Part shown: piece by piece, positions 43,536 through 54,689 of the stretch
Numbering within the stretch: position 1 is the stretch's first letter
How the letters are laid out: each line of letters opens with the position of its first letter
From: Muscardinus avellanarius
Lineage: Eukaryota; Chordata; Mammalia; Rodentia; Gliridae
NCBI GenBank assembly: GCA_963383645.1
Contig: OY726558.1
Span: 180,421,634 to 180,485,633 of the forward strand
Direction of reading: 5' to 3'
DNA: 64,000 nucleotides
Notes under the pieces: model-generated
Databases searched by the model: none
Seen by the model: only the letters and a program-made list of their open reading frames with translations
Told to the model about the DNA's origin: nothing
Program-made: the position numbers and the translations under genes

Positions 43536-43648
43536 ATTTTTTTTTGAAGATTTAAAGAAGTTTATTAAAAAGATAGAAATACAAAAGATAGTTATAGCCC
43601 CATGCCAGAATGGCATGGGGGTGTGGCCTGAGCCAATTCACCACCCCC
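43536..43648 (-). mobile_element. Small structured retrocopy with poly(A) and target duplications
   Basis: Flanked by AGAATAAAAGGTATTT (43520-43535) and AGAATGAGAGGTATTT (43649-43664). On the minus strand the 113 bp insert ends in an A-run and has an AATAAA signal about 20 bp before it (plus TTTATT at 43561-43566). A perfect 10 bp hairpin (CCCCATGCCA / TGGCATGGGG, 3-base loop, 43598-43620) and a second GGGGGTG / CACCCCC-type pairing precede it. It is the 3' end of a polyadenylated transcript moved by the LINE-1 machinery. The source was not recognised and could be an LTR transcript. Confidence 0.7.
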
Positions 43649-43827
43649 AGAATGAGAGGTATTTTCAATGAGAGTAGAATTTAGATCTTGGTGATCAATA
43701 GAAATGTAAAAATGGTACAAAGCTCAGGAATGATTGATTCTGAAAGGCATAATGGAGAATTTGGATTCGAGGCTGCTATATAGGTTAACAGAATCATCCT
43801 CAACATTTATATTGAGAACCAGTGACA

Positions 43828-44023
43828 GCCTAGCTTGGTGGCACATGCTTAGAATCCCAGTGCTTGGGAGGCTGAGATAGGAGGATCACACAGGTTCGAA
43901 TCCAGCCTCAGCTACTTATTGTGGCTCTCAGTAACTTAGACTCTGTTTCCAAATAAAGTATAAAATAGGTCCGGGAGTGTAGCCAAGAGATAGAAATCCC
44001 CTGAGTTTCACCTTCAGTACCAC
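43828..44023 (+). mobile_element. B1-dID-type SINE
   Basis: GCCTAGCTTGGTGGCACATG, CACACAGGTTCGAATCCAGC, linker TTTCCAAATAAAGTATAAAA, then GGTCCGGGAGTGTAGCCAAG. Its A-tail has evolved into a long (GAAA)n repeat. Confidence 0.92.
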
Positions 44024-44033
44024 AAGAAAGAAA

Positions 44034-44090
<57 letters not shown>

Positions 44091-44110
44091 AAAAAAGAAA
44101 GCAAGCAAGC
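44024..44110. repeat. (GAAA)n microsatellite on a SINE tail
   Basis: About 20 GAAA units with small interruptions (GAAGAAA, GAAAAAAAG). A purine-only tract that can form triplex DNA. The Phe/Leu/Ser-repeat open frames on the minus strand are artefacts. Confidence 0.95.
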
Positions 44111-44800
44111 TAACATGGGAGACCAAGTTACTGCCTTGAGTAGATTTTATGAAAGGAAAAGTAGACAATTGGACACCAGGAAAGGCAGATAAGTAAGAAA
44201 AAGCCAAAAATATTACCTCCTCCTCATTCTACTGTTAGGTATTTAGATATCAACAAGGCAGATGGGAGAATTAGGGCTTAATTCACCTGGAGTAAAAAAA
44301 ATATTACTCCACCTTTAATGACACAGAATCCTGGCCATAAGCCACCTCCTTCATGACAAGATACTACCTTCTTAAATCTAAAAGAAACCAGATGTGACCT
44401 GCCTTTGGAGCATTCCAACTTTAGAGCACAAACAGAGAACTGAGCCTGTGGGTTTTATTTTGGTACAGATGGGAACTCTTCCAACACGAGGAAAGCAGTG
44501 CAGGTGCATTACGCTGTGCCAAGAAACAATAGTGACCCCATCAAATACATAATACATGCAAATACATGAGGAAGGAGGTGTTCAGAGCAACCATAAAAGC
44601 CCACCACAGGAAGAATGTCCTGCTGCTTATATTCTTGGATGTGTTGGCTCCATAAATCTCTGGAATGTATTCTCACTCTTCTAATATGCCCCCCTCTTAA
44701 AAATAACCACTCCCATCAATAAAAACATCCTTTATGCCCATTTTCTCTTTGTCTCTAAACTGAAAGCTTACTTTCAAGACAACAGGATTTGTGGAACTGC
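44110..44800 (+). other. Unassigned DNA, right part LTR-like
   Basis: From about 44580 the sequence reads CCTGCTGCTTATATTCTTGG, GGCTCCATAAATCTCTGGAA, a CCCCCCTCTT block and CAATAAAAACATCCTTTATG. The order resembles a weak TATA region followed by a polyadenylation signal, as in an old LTR. No ends or family identified. Confidence 0.3.
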
Positions 44801-44843
44801 TGCCCAGTAACACCACCACATTTACATGTTAAATTAAACAGTT

Positions 44844-44849
44844 AACACA

Positions 44850-44896
<47 letters not shown>
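44844..44896. repeat. (CA)n microsatellite
   Basis: About 25 CA units, with one early interruption. Confidence 0.95.
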
Positions 44897-44898
<2 letters not shown>

Positions 44899-44899
44899 C

Positions 44900-45995
44900 T
44901 GCTATAATTAGTACTGTTATTCACCAAGAGGTAATTTGAGCACAAAAAATACAAAACAAGCAGACAAATGAGAATCACCAAATATTGTTTCAAGTGGTAA
45001 AAGTACAATAAACTCAATAAAAAATAATTATTTCAAGAAGTAAAATTAAGATAGTGTACATACAAATTAAGGCATTTATTACATTGAATATTGCTAGAAA
45101 ATTCATAGGGATGGATTAAAAATCATAAACCAAAGACATATTATCAAATGAAAAGATGTTAGAGATATTTAAAATCAACAATGTATTCTTTAAAGATTAG
45201 AGTTGGGTTAATTAGCTTAATGTTTTTGCTCAAAAATAAATTAATGAAGCAAGACGTTTCTCCTAAATGCCATGTCAAAAGAGGCAGAAAAATAGATGCA
45301 CTGAATTGGAAAAATGTAAAATACATAGAAGATTTGTTTTGGAAGTGCTGCTATGTTTTTAGAGGAAATCAGATGGAGACCAAGGGAATGAAGTAGAGAA
45401 AGTAATAAAATACTTAATAAACAGGAAAAACTGAGCTCAAGAAAATCATAAATCTTCACAGGGCAATTCCCTAGAGAACTCTGAAGAGAATAAACGAAAA
45501 AGTTATAAGGCCGGCAGAGTGAGATGACCCTTCACAGAAAGAAATCTTAAATATTTGCAAGAGAAAAATGCCCAATTAATGCTAAAGAAAAATAAGCAAT
45601 AGGACACCAAAGTTCTGTGATTAATTGAAAGATAGTTGAAAGTTTAGGTATCATTTTTGAATCAATTATATTTAATTCCATGGAACTTAGGGAGAAATGT
45701 AAACAAAAGAGAGACAATGGTTCGTGACTAGGGTCTGATAAAACTTACCATCTGACATTGAGAAGAGAAGATTGAAATTCAGTGGCCAGTGTGATGAGAA
45801 GAAATTCAGGACTGGCTAGTGTCAAAGTATTTTAAGATAATGTGTTTGCTTGTGTTAAACCACGTTGATAAATATAAATTCAAGTAGAGATAGGCATATT
45901 AAATTTCAGAACACATGATTTTGGTGGCCTTTGGAAAAATAATTTCAATGGAAGATTAGAAACTCCAGCCAAATTCATGTAGGTTAAAAACAACT
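44900..45995. other. Single-copy AT-rich DNA
   Basis: No repeat or gene recognised. Confidence 0.6.
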
Positions 45996-46004
45996 GAACA
46001 TTAA

Positions 46005-46095
46005 AAAATAAAGATTGCTGTGTGCATGTATGTCGCTTTCAACCTGATTTACATTGCACCATAATGCAACAATAAGTATATAAAAAATAAAGACA
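46005..46095 (+). mobile_element. LINE-1 3' terminal fragment
   Basis: GTGTGCATGTATGTCGCTTT, then GATTTACATTGCACCATAAT and CAACAATAAGTATATAAAAA match the extreme 3' end of LINE-1 (compare the 3' terminus at 26.2 kb). Confidence 0.55.
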
Positions 46096-46204
46096 TTTTA
46101 CATAAATAATTTGGGATAATCTTAATGTAAAAATATAAAAAAGAAGGCAAAAATATTCTTAATAAAAAAAAGTTAGACCATGGCTGTATGCTTATAGAAT
46201 TCTA

Positions 46205-46386
46205 AAGCTGGTTGTGGTGGCTCATGCTGGAAATTCTAGTACTTTGGAGACTAAGACGGGAGGATTACAGGTGGAGGATAACCTTGACAATTTAGTTAGA
46301 ACCTATTTAAAAATAAAATATAAAATAGTAGTGGGGATGGAATTCAGAGGTGGAATGCTCTGGGTTCATGCTCCAGTTCCAAAAAT
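46205..46386 (+). mobile_element. B1-dID-type SINE
   Basis: AAGCTGGTTGTGGTGGCTCA start, AGACGGGAGGATTACAGGTG, linker AAAATAAAATATAAAATAG, and ID half GGAATTCAGAGGTGGAATGC then CTGGGTTC. Diverged. Confidence 0.82.
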
Positions 46387-46389
46387 AAG

Positions 46390-47180
46390 TAAACAATAAA
46401 AATAATAATACTAAAAAAGGTGGTGAATGAGGTACTGAAGCTTTATAGTGAAAATATTGTTCAAAAGTGTTTATTTGCAGATGCACTGCAGATTAATTAA
46501 TGGCATACTAATTATTCTTTGATTAAATTGTTTTCCCAGTAAAGAAGAAAGCTGTAAATTATCTTAAAAATGATTTTGAAAGGAAATGCTCAAATACGAA
46601 GAAATACAAGGGAGGCTTTAAATAAATAATCCTTGTAAGAACGGAAAAGTTAATCTATCAGGGTTGAGTAGCTGGGTGGGGTTTAATTGAAATCATACAT
46701 TAAGTTAAATTCATGTGACTATTCTCACCATTCTCCAGCTGTTGCCTATAGCTACAAAAATAATTGACTAAAATGTGCAGTCTTGGGCCTTTAATAAGAT
46801 GAAAGGATTGGGAATTATTTTAGTAAAATAAGTCAAACAATAATTTCTGGATTACAGGTTGACCATCAGAGAAATGATGACCTGAAAAACTATGGCACAA
46901 TAAAAGTGTTATACAAATAATAAATTTTGATGCACTATGATCTCATTTACTTTTTGAAATACCTAAGTAAGCTAGTTGTTGAGTTAGAAAGTCGTTATCA
47001 GAGTAATATGTCATTAAATATACAGTTGCATTGTCACTACATTCATTTCTCTAATTTCTAAAACATGGCCATATTTTTCAATTTCTTAATTTCTAAACTT
47101 TCTAAAGGTATAAAGTAAAAGCAGGTTAAAATTAAGTTCTTTGCTATCATTTCTCAAAGAATAAACAATAAAATTGATTT
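46390..47180. other. Single-copy AT-rich DNA
   Basis: No repeat or gene recognised. Confidence 0.6.
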
Positions 47181-47720
47181 GGGGGGCTCCTAGTAAGAAG
47201 TAAATTGCAGCTTGGAAGGACAAATAATCTTTTGAGACTAGGAAGGTGAGTATCTGTAGTGACAGTGTTAAATTTTACATGAGTCATGCTCTCCTGTAAA
47301 ACATCTAAGAGTAGCAAATCCCTCCACTCTTTGTGTTCAGAGAAACGACTCAGTACAAAGAACACATCTTCCCCATATGACTCATGAATGCCACCCTTGT
47401 TTAGCCATAACAAGGCAAGACACAGATCCTCCAAATTCCCATTATTTGCCCCATAAATGATTAGCTGAACTGTGTGTCCTCACTGATCAATGGGAACAAA
47501 ATATTTGTCAACTTTTGTTAAGATTCTCTTTTTCTGCCAGGATCCTAAACCTCAACTCACTCTCAGCCTGAGCTAGCAAATAAGCTCCTCTGAGAATAGT
47601 CCATAAACTGGGTTCTTTGTACCCTTATTTATATATGTAGTTTCTTTCTGTCAAAGATGGTTCCAAATTGTATAATGTTGAGACACTTGCAGATCCCAGG
47701 GTCTCAGCCTTCTTATTGCC
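47180..47720. other. Unclassified segment, perhaps an old LTR
   Basis: Less AT-rich than its flanks, with phrases CTCAACTCACTCTCAGCCTG, AGCTAGCAAATAAGCTCCTC and ACTGGGTTCTTTGTACCC. The AATAAGCTCCTCTGAGAA motif could be a degenerate polyadenylation region of an LTR on the plus strand. The minus frame 47147-47434 (95 codons) crosses it and matches no protein I know. Confidence 0.35.
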
Positions 47721-50700
47721 AAAGTCACCTTTTCCAACTTGCAGTAGTGCTTTTTATTTAATCACTGTTTAAAAATCAAAATTAATTTATATTTTTACTA
47801 AGATAAATACATAGAGACACAAAGGGGCTGGACTTCCTGTAGTTCTGTTTTTGACAGTAGCTTAGAGCAGCAAAATGGGCAGCTGTCTCCAGAAAAAACC
47901 TGTGTTCAGACTGAAGATCTGAATTTAAGATTAGTTGAGATTGATATTCCCATATTTTCAGTTAAATGAGCAGCTCTGAGTTAGAATTCAGTTAATTTAA
48001 TAATGCACACAAAAATAATAAATATATTGATGGTTTTTCAGGTACAAGAAAATTGGTCAGACTGGTAAATTCCTAGTGTGGAATTATCATCAACATATAA
48101 AATTCTTTAGTTATTTCTACATAGATTTTGCTTAAATGCAACCATATTATTATGCTTTGATATAGGCTTGTGCTTCCCTATTTTGTTTTAATTTACTTAA
48201 ATGTATTTGAATTAATCTTACTCTATTGTTTAAGCTCTCTTTTAAGGACTCATTTTTTTGGCATTTCCATTTAGTTCATAGCTTCCAAATACTGATGATA
48301 TTATTTATTATCAGTCTACTACATTTGATTTAACTATTCCTAAAAAGAACATGACAGTTACTAAATAAACATAATTATATGGAACTTTATGTTCAGTTTA
48401 GAAAAACTCCTCAGCTGTATAAATCAAAGATAGTATAAATGTTTCATTGGTCAAGTTTACTTTATCCAGGATTATTTAATTAAAACCAATTACTTACAGA
48501 ATAGTCTAAGCAATCCAGTATCACTACAAGCAAACAGGACTTATTTCCCATAATATCCCCTAATTTATAATATCATAAATATTTTTGTATTATTACATTG
48601 AATTTATAGTAGTGATGTAATTATGTTAACTTTTATTTATACTATTTATTTTTCAGTACCAGAGATGGAACCCAGTATTCACAGTATTAATAGTGATTTT
48701 AAGTATCTTTCATACTTTTGTCCCTTTGCAAATTATTTGTTAACTTTTTGTTGTCTTAAGATATGACAAATGTTTTACTTGTTTACTACCTGTTATAACA
48801 GTTTGCTACTTATAAATTTTTAATTCTCTCTGCAACAGCCAAATCTTACAAAAATTTTTTTGTATACTTGCAAAGAAATTCATTGTGAGGTGAAGGTATT
48901 TTTTACTTTGCCTGTTAGGTTTGCAATATGTCCTCTACTAGTTGCATTTATTTAATCTCATGCTCACGTTATGCATAGTTAAGAAAAGAGATGTAGCTTT
49001 ATGTTGGCCATGCAGTGAGAAAGTTTTCCCAAAGTTTTATAATATACATTTATAATCACTTTAACTTTTGTATTTTTCATTGCATGGGATATGTTTTTCC
49101 TTGAGCTCTCTATTTTGTCCTAGGAAACTATTATTATCTAAGCTAAGATTAAACTGTTTTCAGAGCTGTATCATACACTGTTTCAGTATTCAGATCTTCT
49201 ATATGAAAACTCACATAGCTATTTCTTGACCTTTATTTAGTATTATAGATTTTAGAAATTCTTTTTAGATTCTAAAATAAATAACCAAATTATAATATCA
49301 AACCTGTTAAATTTAGAACCTCACTGAGAACTGACTAAAAATAAAATTTATGAGAACTAGCATCATAGCAAATTTTTCTTTATTAAATGTGTTCAAACTA
49401 ATAGAGTATTAAAATTTTTCTCTTTAAAATACTGAAAAATTGGAACATATTTCTTGAAAGCCAGGCTGCCAATTATGAGGAAGATCTCACAAAAAATCAT
49501 AATGAGCTTTGATAGACACTTATTGTAATATATCAGACTGTAAGAGGCTTTTTTTTTGTCTTGAATGGTTGTTCAAATTCTAATTTATAGTAGTTATGCC
49601 CCCATAAAAGCAACTTTATTCCTCAGATTGGGATAATATTATTTTTACTTAATATTTATTGAGAAATAGTCATCATTATTTTTTCAATAAGGTTTCTCTC
49701 AAAACTTATTAAAAACTTGGCAAATTGCAGTTGTCTTTAGTGATATGTTGCTACAAATGAGTTCTAAAGTTTTTTTTACCACCACTAAACAAAAGGGGAA
49801 TAAACCATTGGGGAATAAAACATTGCTTTTCAGAAGATGGATGGGGATGGGGGAAATATAGAGCATGACCAGTTTATATTTTAACTAGAAGACTTTTTAA
49901 AGTATTCGCCACTGTTAAACCGATGGAGAGAAAAAAAAAATCTGTTAGCCTTATTTCTGAGCAAGTCTAACATATCCTAGGATTTCTTTTTTTCCTTTTA
50001 CTCCTTATACTATTAGTCTAAGTGGCATATAAAACTTGGACCTGCTAATTTAAGCAATAAATCCACATATTTGTTTTTTTTTAATAGGAAGCAATCCAAA
50101 AGATAATGTGAACAAGAAAGTAATTTAGAGGTAGGGAAAAGATAAATGTGAAAAACTATAGGATAATAATTAATTCTTTAAATATGCTTGAGAAAAATAT
50201 TCTTGGTATGTAAACGAGGTAGGTCTGGTATCTGAAATAGTGAATAGAAATACAGCTCATTTCCTTGGTGATTCTAAATTGAAATGAGGTCCTGGGATCC
50301 TAGGAAAGCCAAATAAATTGGAGTTCTTCTACTCAATCCACAGTCTTTGTACCAGTCTCCAGGATGGATTCTGAGCAAGGTGATATTTCTAGCCATTGAC
50401 TAATACGGCAGAACCAGTCATTATAGGTTGAAATTCCACCTTGTAAATCAGAGGTGAATGAAATAAAGGATACCTTTGAGGAATTAAAAAATTTAATTTA
50501 TGATATATTCTTGTCATCCCCAAGATGGAAATGATATTTTATTTCCAGGATAGATTTGATCATTATTAGATTTCTCTAAAATGTAAGACTTCCTGCATCA
50601 ATATTCTTAGATTCTTTATTCTTTATTGTCTCTCATTTTATTAAGTAAATTAAAACTATTTTCTTTAGATTATAGAATGATATTACGCACCAGAGAAAAT

Positions 50701-51915
50701 ATAAGAATTGGAAAAACTATAAGAATCTCATGTATTAGATTACTCCAGCATGACCACCTATAATATTAAATTTCATGCAATTTATTTTTTCTCATACATT
50801 TCCAGTGATTTAAGAAGTACATTTCTTTTTTATAAGTTCTATAGCATAAAACTTTGAAATAATATTGTGATCTATACTTTTTCAAATGAATTAAAATGTT
50901 ATCTTTTAAAATATCTCATTAATCAAAATTAAATACTTCTCAGGTGAATAGTATATGACATTTTATCCGAAATCTTTATTGTTTTCTGAAACATTCAGTT
51001 ACTCTTAGGAAAAAGAAGTAAAAACATTAGATTAAGTTTAAAGGGAATATTTAATTTATTGTAAGTATGCAAAGCCACTTATCTTGGGCCAGTTTATCAT
51101 ATTTCTATTAAAATAATGCAGAAAATGGAAACTGTTAAAAAGATTATTTTTATCTCCCTTGCGTCCTTATAAGAATTGAGTTCAAGCCAATGTAAATCCT
51201 CTCATATGGATAAAAGATGATTGAATTATTTGCAGAGGATCACACAGTATTAAAGGATGGCAATTCTTCACTAAGTTCTAGTAGGTAAATTGTATTTACG
51301 CAAGATTATATAAGAAAATTGATAAGCAAGGTTTACAAGAGTTTTTATGGGAAAATATCTCAGTCTGTTAATAAATTTAAATATAACTATCTGCTCATGA
51401 TATAAACCATTGTATTTCTAATATTAGTGTAATAGAAACCATATTATAAAATACTGCTCTATTTTTCCTCATTTTGAACTATATTTAAATGGTAGTTTTT
51501 ATGCATATAATTATACATTGAAAGCAAAATCTCAGAAAATACTGCCAATAACATAAATTTATCACTTAATTTAATATGAACCTTTTTTCTTTGACACATT
51601 TTGTGAAACTAGCTTGTGGCTTCCAAGAAATCAATAATGCTAAGACAAAATTTTTAGATGCACAAATCACTTTAATTTATTGTTTGTAATTTCAGTCTAG
51701 AAGATTTAATAGAGCCTTAAATGATTTTTTTTCTCCATTTCAGTTCTCATTTTACCATTTCTCTTCCAGAAATAAATAATCTGTCTTCAGGAGAAAAAAT
51801 AGTATAGAACTGTAGCAAATAAGAATTCTGTCTAGTAATTAGAAGTACTATAATATATTTTTATCAGGTAAATGTTACTTATTCAAGATATAGCATGTCA
51901 TAAATTTAATTACAT
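47720..51915. other. Longest single-copy stretch, AT-rich, one SINE scrap
   Basis: About 4.2 kb with no recognised gene or full repeat. A short reverse ID scrap (CAGTACCAGAGATGGAACCC) lies at 48650-48690. The segment 50285-50480 is more balanced in composition and could be a conserved non-coding element or an old repeat. I cannot tell which. Confidence 0.5.
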
Positions 51916-51917
51916 CC

Positions 51918-52125
51918 TACCATAGTTTATATTTTGAAGTTCTAATTTCTAGTGCCTGAGGATGTGATGTGATCTTGTTTGGACATTAGGTCATTATAGC
52001 TGTAACTAGTTAAGATGATTTCAAGTTGGTATAGTGTTGGCCCCTAAAACAATAGGATCATTTCTCTTATAAAAAGAGAGAAAATGGAGCATACACACAG
52101 GGAGCCCACCAAATCAACACTAGAA
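51918..52125 (+). mobile_element. MLT1-type MaLR LTR, 5' part
   Basis: GATGTGATGTGATCTTGTTT, GGTCATTATAGCTGTAACTA then GTTAAGATGATTTCAAG, GGCCCCTAAAACAATAGGAT and CTTATAAAAAGAGAGAAAAT follow the MLT1 order. The LTR is interrupted at about 52130 and resumes at 52570. Confidence 0.75.
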
Positions 52126-52129
52126 TTGT

Positions 52130-52565
52130 GTTGCTACAAATTAAGTGTTACAGTCTACATTCTCACTACTGTCATCCAAAAGAATCCAACACACAATGGA
52201 GAAAAAGGAAGATTTATTTTTCCCAGTTTTGGGCGATTTCAGCATTTTCAGTATTTCAAGGATGTGTCTGCGGAACTCAGGTAATGGCAACAGGAAGCAG
52301 AGAGAGGAGAATATGAGCTCTGCTTTCACCTCATGGAGCTAAAAGCAATATAGAGAGTAACAAGCAAGTGAATGCAAAGTCAAAACATCACTTCTAAGGC
52401 CACACCCCCGGGACCTAACTTCTCAAGCCACTGGCCACCTGCCTAGGTTACAACCAAGTAAATGTATTGCACCCCTCAGGGCTTAATTACATCAACTCTA
52501 CATTAATATGTGAGCTATTATGTGGACATTATATATCTAACTGTAACATTAGGAACTATCAAAAC
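52130..52565 (-). mobile_element. MST-like MaLR LTR nested in MLT1
   Basis: The plus strand shows antisense MaLR phrases: GGCAACAGGAAGCAGAGAGA, GGCCACACCCCCGGGACCTA, CCACTGGCCACCTGCCTAGG, CCCCTCAGGGCTTAATTACA. This is the reverse of an MST/THE1-type LTR, inserted opposite to the MLT1 around it. Boundaries approximate. Confidence 0.65.
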
Positions 52566-52569
52566 CTAG

Positions 52570-52735
52570 GAAATAAGACTGGGAATAATCATTCCGTAGA
52601 TCTTTGGAGGGCACATGAAACTACCGACACCTTAGTTTGGGTTTCTAGCCACCAGTTCATTTCTCTCGTTTAAGCCGCCCAGTGTGTGGGACTTTATTCC
52701 TTCATTCTCACCAACCTAATACATATTTAGTAGTG
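52570..52735 (+). mobile_element. MLT1-type MaLR LTR, 3' part
   Basis: CCGACACCTTAGTTTGGGTT, TCTAGCCACCAG, GTTTAAGCCGCCCAGTGTGT then GGGACTTTATT and CCAACCTAATACATA are the typical MLT1 3' end (… GTTTAAGCCACCCAGT.TGTGGTACTTTGTT … CTAATACA). Confidence 0.8.
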
Positions 52736-53035
52736 GTAATGTGGTGGTGATCTAAAAGTGTGAAAGTAACTTGGGCAGTAATTTGTGGAATCTGAGAAAA
52801 CTTCAGGGTATATGACAGATAAACCAAATATGTTGCTGGAAATATGAACGTTAAAGACACATCTAGTGAAGTCTCAGGCAGAAATGAGGAGAATGTGACA
52901 GGAACCTTATATAAAGGTAATCCTTGCTATAAAGTAAGAGAGAACTTGATAGATGTTTTATGTAAAATAGAACTCGTGGGTAATAAATGAGTTTCTCATT
53001 GCTACTTATAAAAATATATATAAAAATAATTAGTG

Positions 53036-53189
53036 AACTAGTCATGGTAGTGCAAACTTGTAATCACAGTACTTGGGAGGTGGAGACAGTAGGACTGCAG
53101 GTTTGCAACCAACCTCAGCTATTTAGTGAGGACTTCCACAACTTAGTGAGAATCTGTTTCAAGATAGACAATAAAAATAGTGTTGGGAA
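53036..53189 (+). mobile_element. B1-dID-type SINE, outer copy, first part
   Basis: AACTAGTCATGGTAGTGCAA, GGTGGAGACAGTAGGACTGC and linker TTTCAAGATAGACAATAAAA. It breaks off at GTGTTGGGAAG. Its ID half resumes after the next element at about 53412. Confidence 0.82.
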
Positions 53190-53411
53190 GTCAGGGATGG
53201 TGCAGCACACTTGTAATTCCAACATTGGGGAGGCTTGAGAAGAAGGATCGATGTTTGCCAATAGCCTCAGCTACTTAATGAGGCCCTTTGCAACTCAGTG
53301 AGACTCTGTTATAAAATAAAGTATAAAAAATAGGGCTGGGAGGGTACCTTGGAGTTAGAAAGCCCCTGGGATCCATTCCCAGCACCGCAAAGTTAAATAA
53401 TAAACAAACAA
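53190..53411 (+). mobile_element. B1-dID-type SINE nested in another
   Basis: It starts TCAGGGATGGTGCAGCACAC and runs through linker AAAATAAAGTATAAAAAATA, GGGCTGGGAGGGTACCTTGG, CCCTGGGATCC and tail TAATAAACAAACAAAC. Same orientation as the host SINE. Confidence 0.85.
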
Positions 53412-53470
53412 ACAGGGATGGAGGTGTAGCTCAGAGTTAAAAGGCCCCTCGATTCAATCCCCTATATCAC
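53412..53470 (+). mobile_element. B1-dID-type SINE, outer copy, ID half
   Basis: CAGGGATGGAGGTGTAGCTC, AGAGTTAAAAGGCCCCTCGA and TTCAATCCCC complete the copy that begins at 53036. Confidence 0.78.
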
Positions 53471-53920
53471 AAAATAAGTAAATGAATAATTAATTAATTA
53501 TAAAAGGAAGTGTTTAGTCTAAAGGAGCCAGAAATTTCAAATTTATTCAGTCTATCGAAACTGAAAAATAAAATGTTCTCTGTTGAACATTTAAAGAGTG
53601 GGGTTAGATAACAGTTTGCTAACATTTTAACATAAACAATGCTACCTTGGACTGAAGGGGAGAATTATAGGATTAGATGAAGAAATTTGTTGGCCTCTGG
53701 GATTCCATAGCCAGAAAATGGGCACATAGAACTATTCCTCTATGGACTTTTGTCCTTCAAGAAAAGAGAAAATGATCAAAGGTCAACTTGTTTCCCCAAA
53801 ATAGGAGTACTTCCTTGGTTCTGGAAAACCAGACTACCAGCCAGGGGCTACAGAACTGAATTAACCTAATGTACTGGAATTATTTATGATATCTGATTGT
53901 TTTATGATCATATATATATA

Positions 53921-54129
53921 TTTTTTTTTCGGGTCTGGGGATGGAACCCAGGGGCATTCGACCTCCGAGCTACACCCCTGCCCAATTTTTTATTCTTTAT
54001 TTTTGAAACCGGGTCTCACTGAGTTGCAGAGGGCCTCACTAAGTAGCTGAGGCTGTCCGCGAACTGCGATCCTCCAGGTCTCAGCCTCCCAAATGCTGGG
54101 ATTACAAGCATGCGCCACCACACCCGGCT
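53921..54129 (-). mobile_element. B1-dID-type SINE, young
   Basis: T-run, CGGGTCTGGGGATGGAACCC, GGGGCATTCGACCTCCGAGC and GATTACAAGCATGCGCCACC with ACACCCGGCT. CpG-rich, so little decayed. Likely target duplication TTATGAT.ATATAT on both sides (one mismatch). Confidence 0.92.
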
Positions 54130-54479
54130 TATGATAATATATTTTTAAGAAATAATATATGCAGGTATTATTTTATTGAGAATACTATAGGCACTATTAT
54201 ATTGGTATATCTCTGTTCTTAGAAAGTATCTTTTTTTAAAATAATCTTAACAGAATTTAATTAGCTAATACAAGGAGAAAAGCTTGATAAGGAATTAATC
54301 TGCATAGATCTTATCACTTATAATATTGCAAAAAATGGCTGGTGAGTATATAATATTGTAACAAATATAATAAAATTATAATATAGCAAGGTAATTATAA
54401 GAAAATTTAGGTCTGGATGTTTTCCATCAAGAAATTTTTCAAAGTTAGGGTAAAAAATGAATATATTAAGAATTCAACT

Positions 54480-54670
54480 GCCAGGTTTGGTGACTCATGC
54501 TTGTAATCCCCACGCTTGGGAGATGGAAACAGGAGGATCATGCAGGTTCGAAGCCAGCCTTGCTGGCTTAAGAGACCCTGTTTCCAAATAAAAATATAAA
54601 ATAGGTCTGGGAGTGTAGCTTGGAGGTAGAAGAGTTTCCAGGAACCCCAGTACCACCAAAAAAAAAAAAA
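54480..54670 (+). mobile_element. B1-dID-type SINE (GGTTCCTGGAAACC subtype)
   Basis: GCCAGGTTTGGTGACTCATG, GCAGGTTCGAAGCCAGCC, CTGGCTTAAGAGACCCTG, linker TTTCCAAATAAAAATATAAA, GTCTGGGAGTGTAGCTTGGA, then AGTTTCCAGGAACCCCAGTA. Short flanking repeat AATTCAA. Confidence 0.92.
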
Positions 54671-54689
54671 ATTCAATAAAGCAAACCTA

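Noticed and set aside
43908..44207. Phe/Leu/Ser-repeat open frames resembling membrane segments
   Set aside because: Translation of the (GAAA)n repeat and SINE.
47147..47434. 95-codon minus-strand open frame
   Set aside because: The translation looks protein-like at first sight but matches nothing known. It lies in a probable old repeat and lacks splice or start context.
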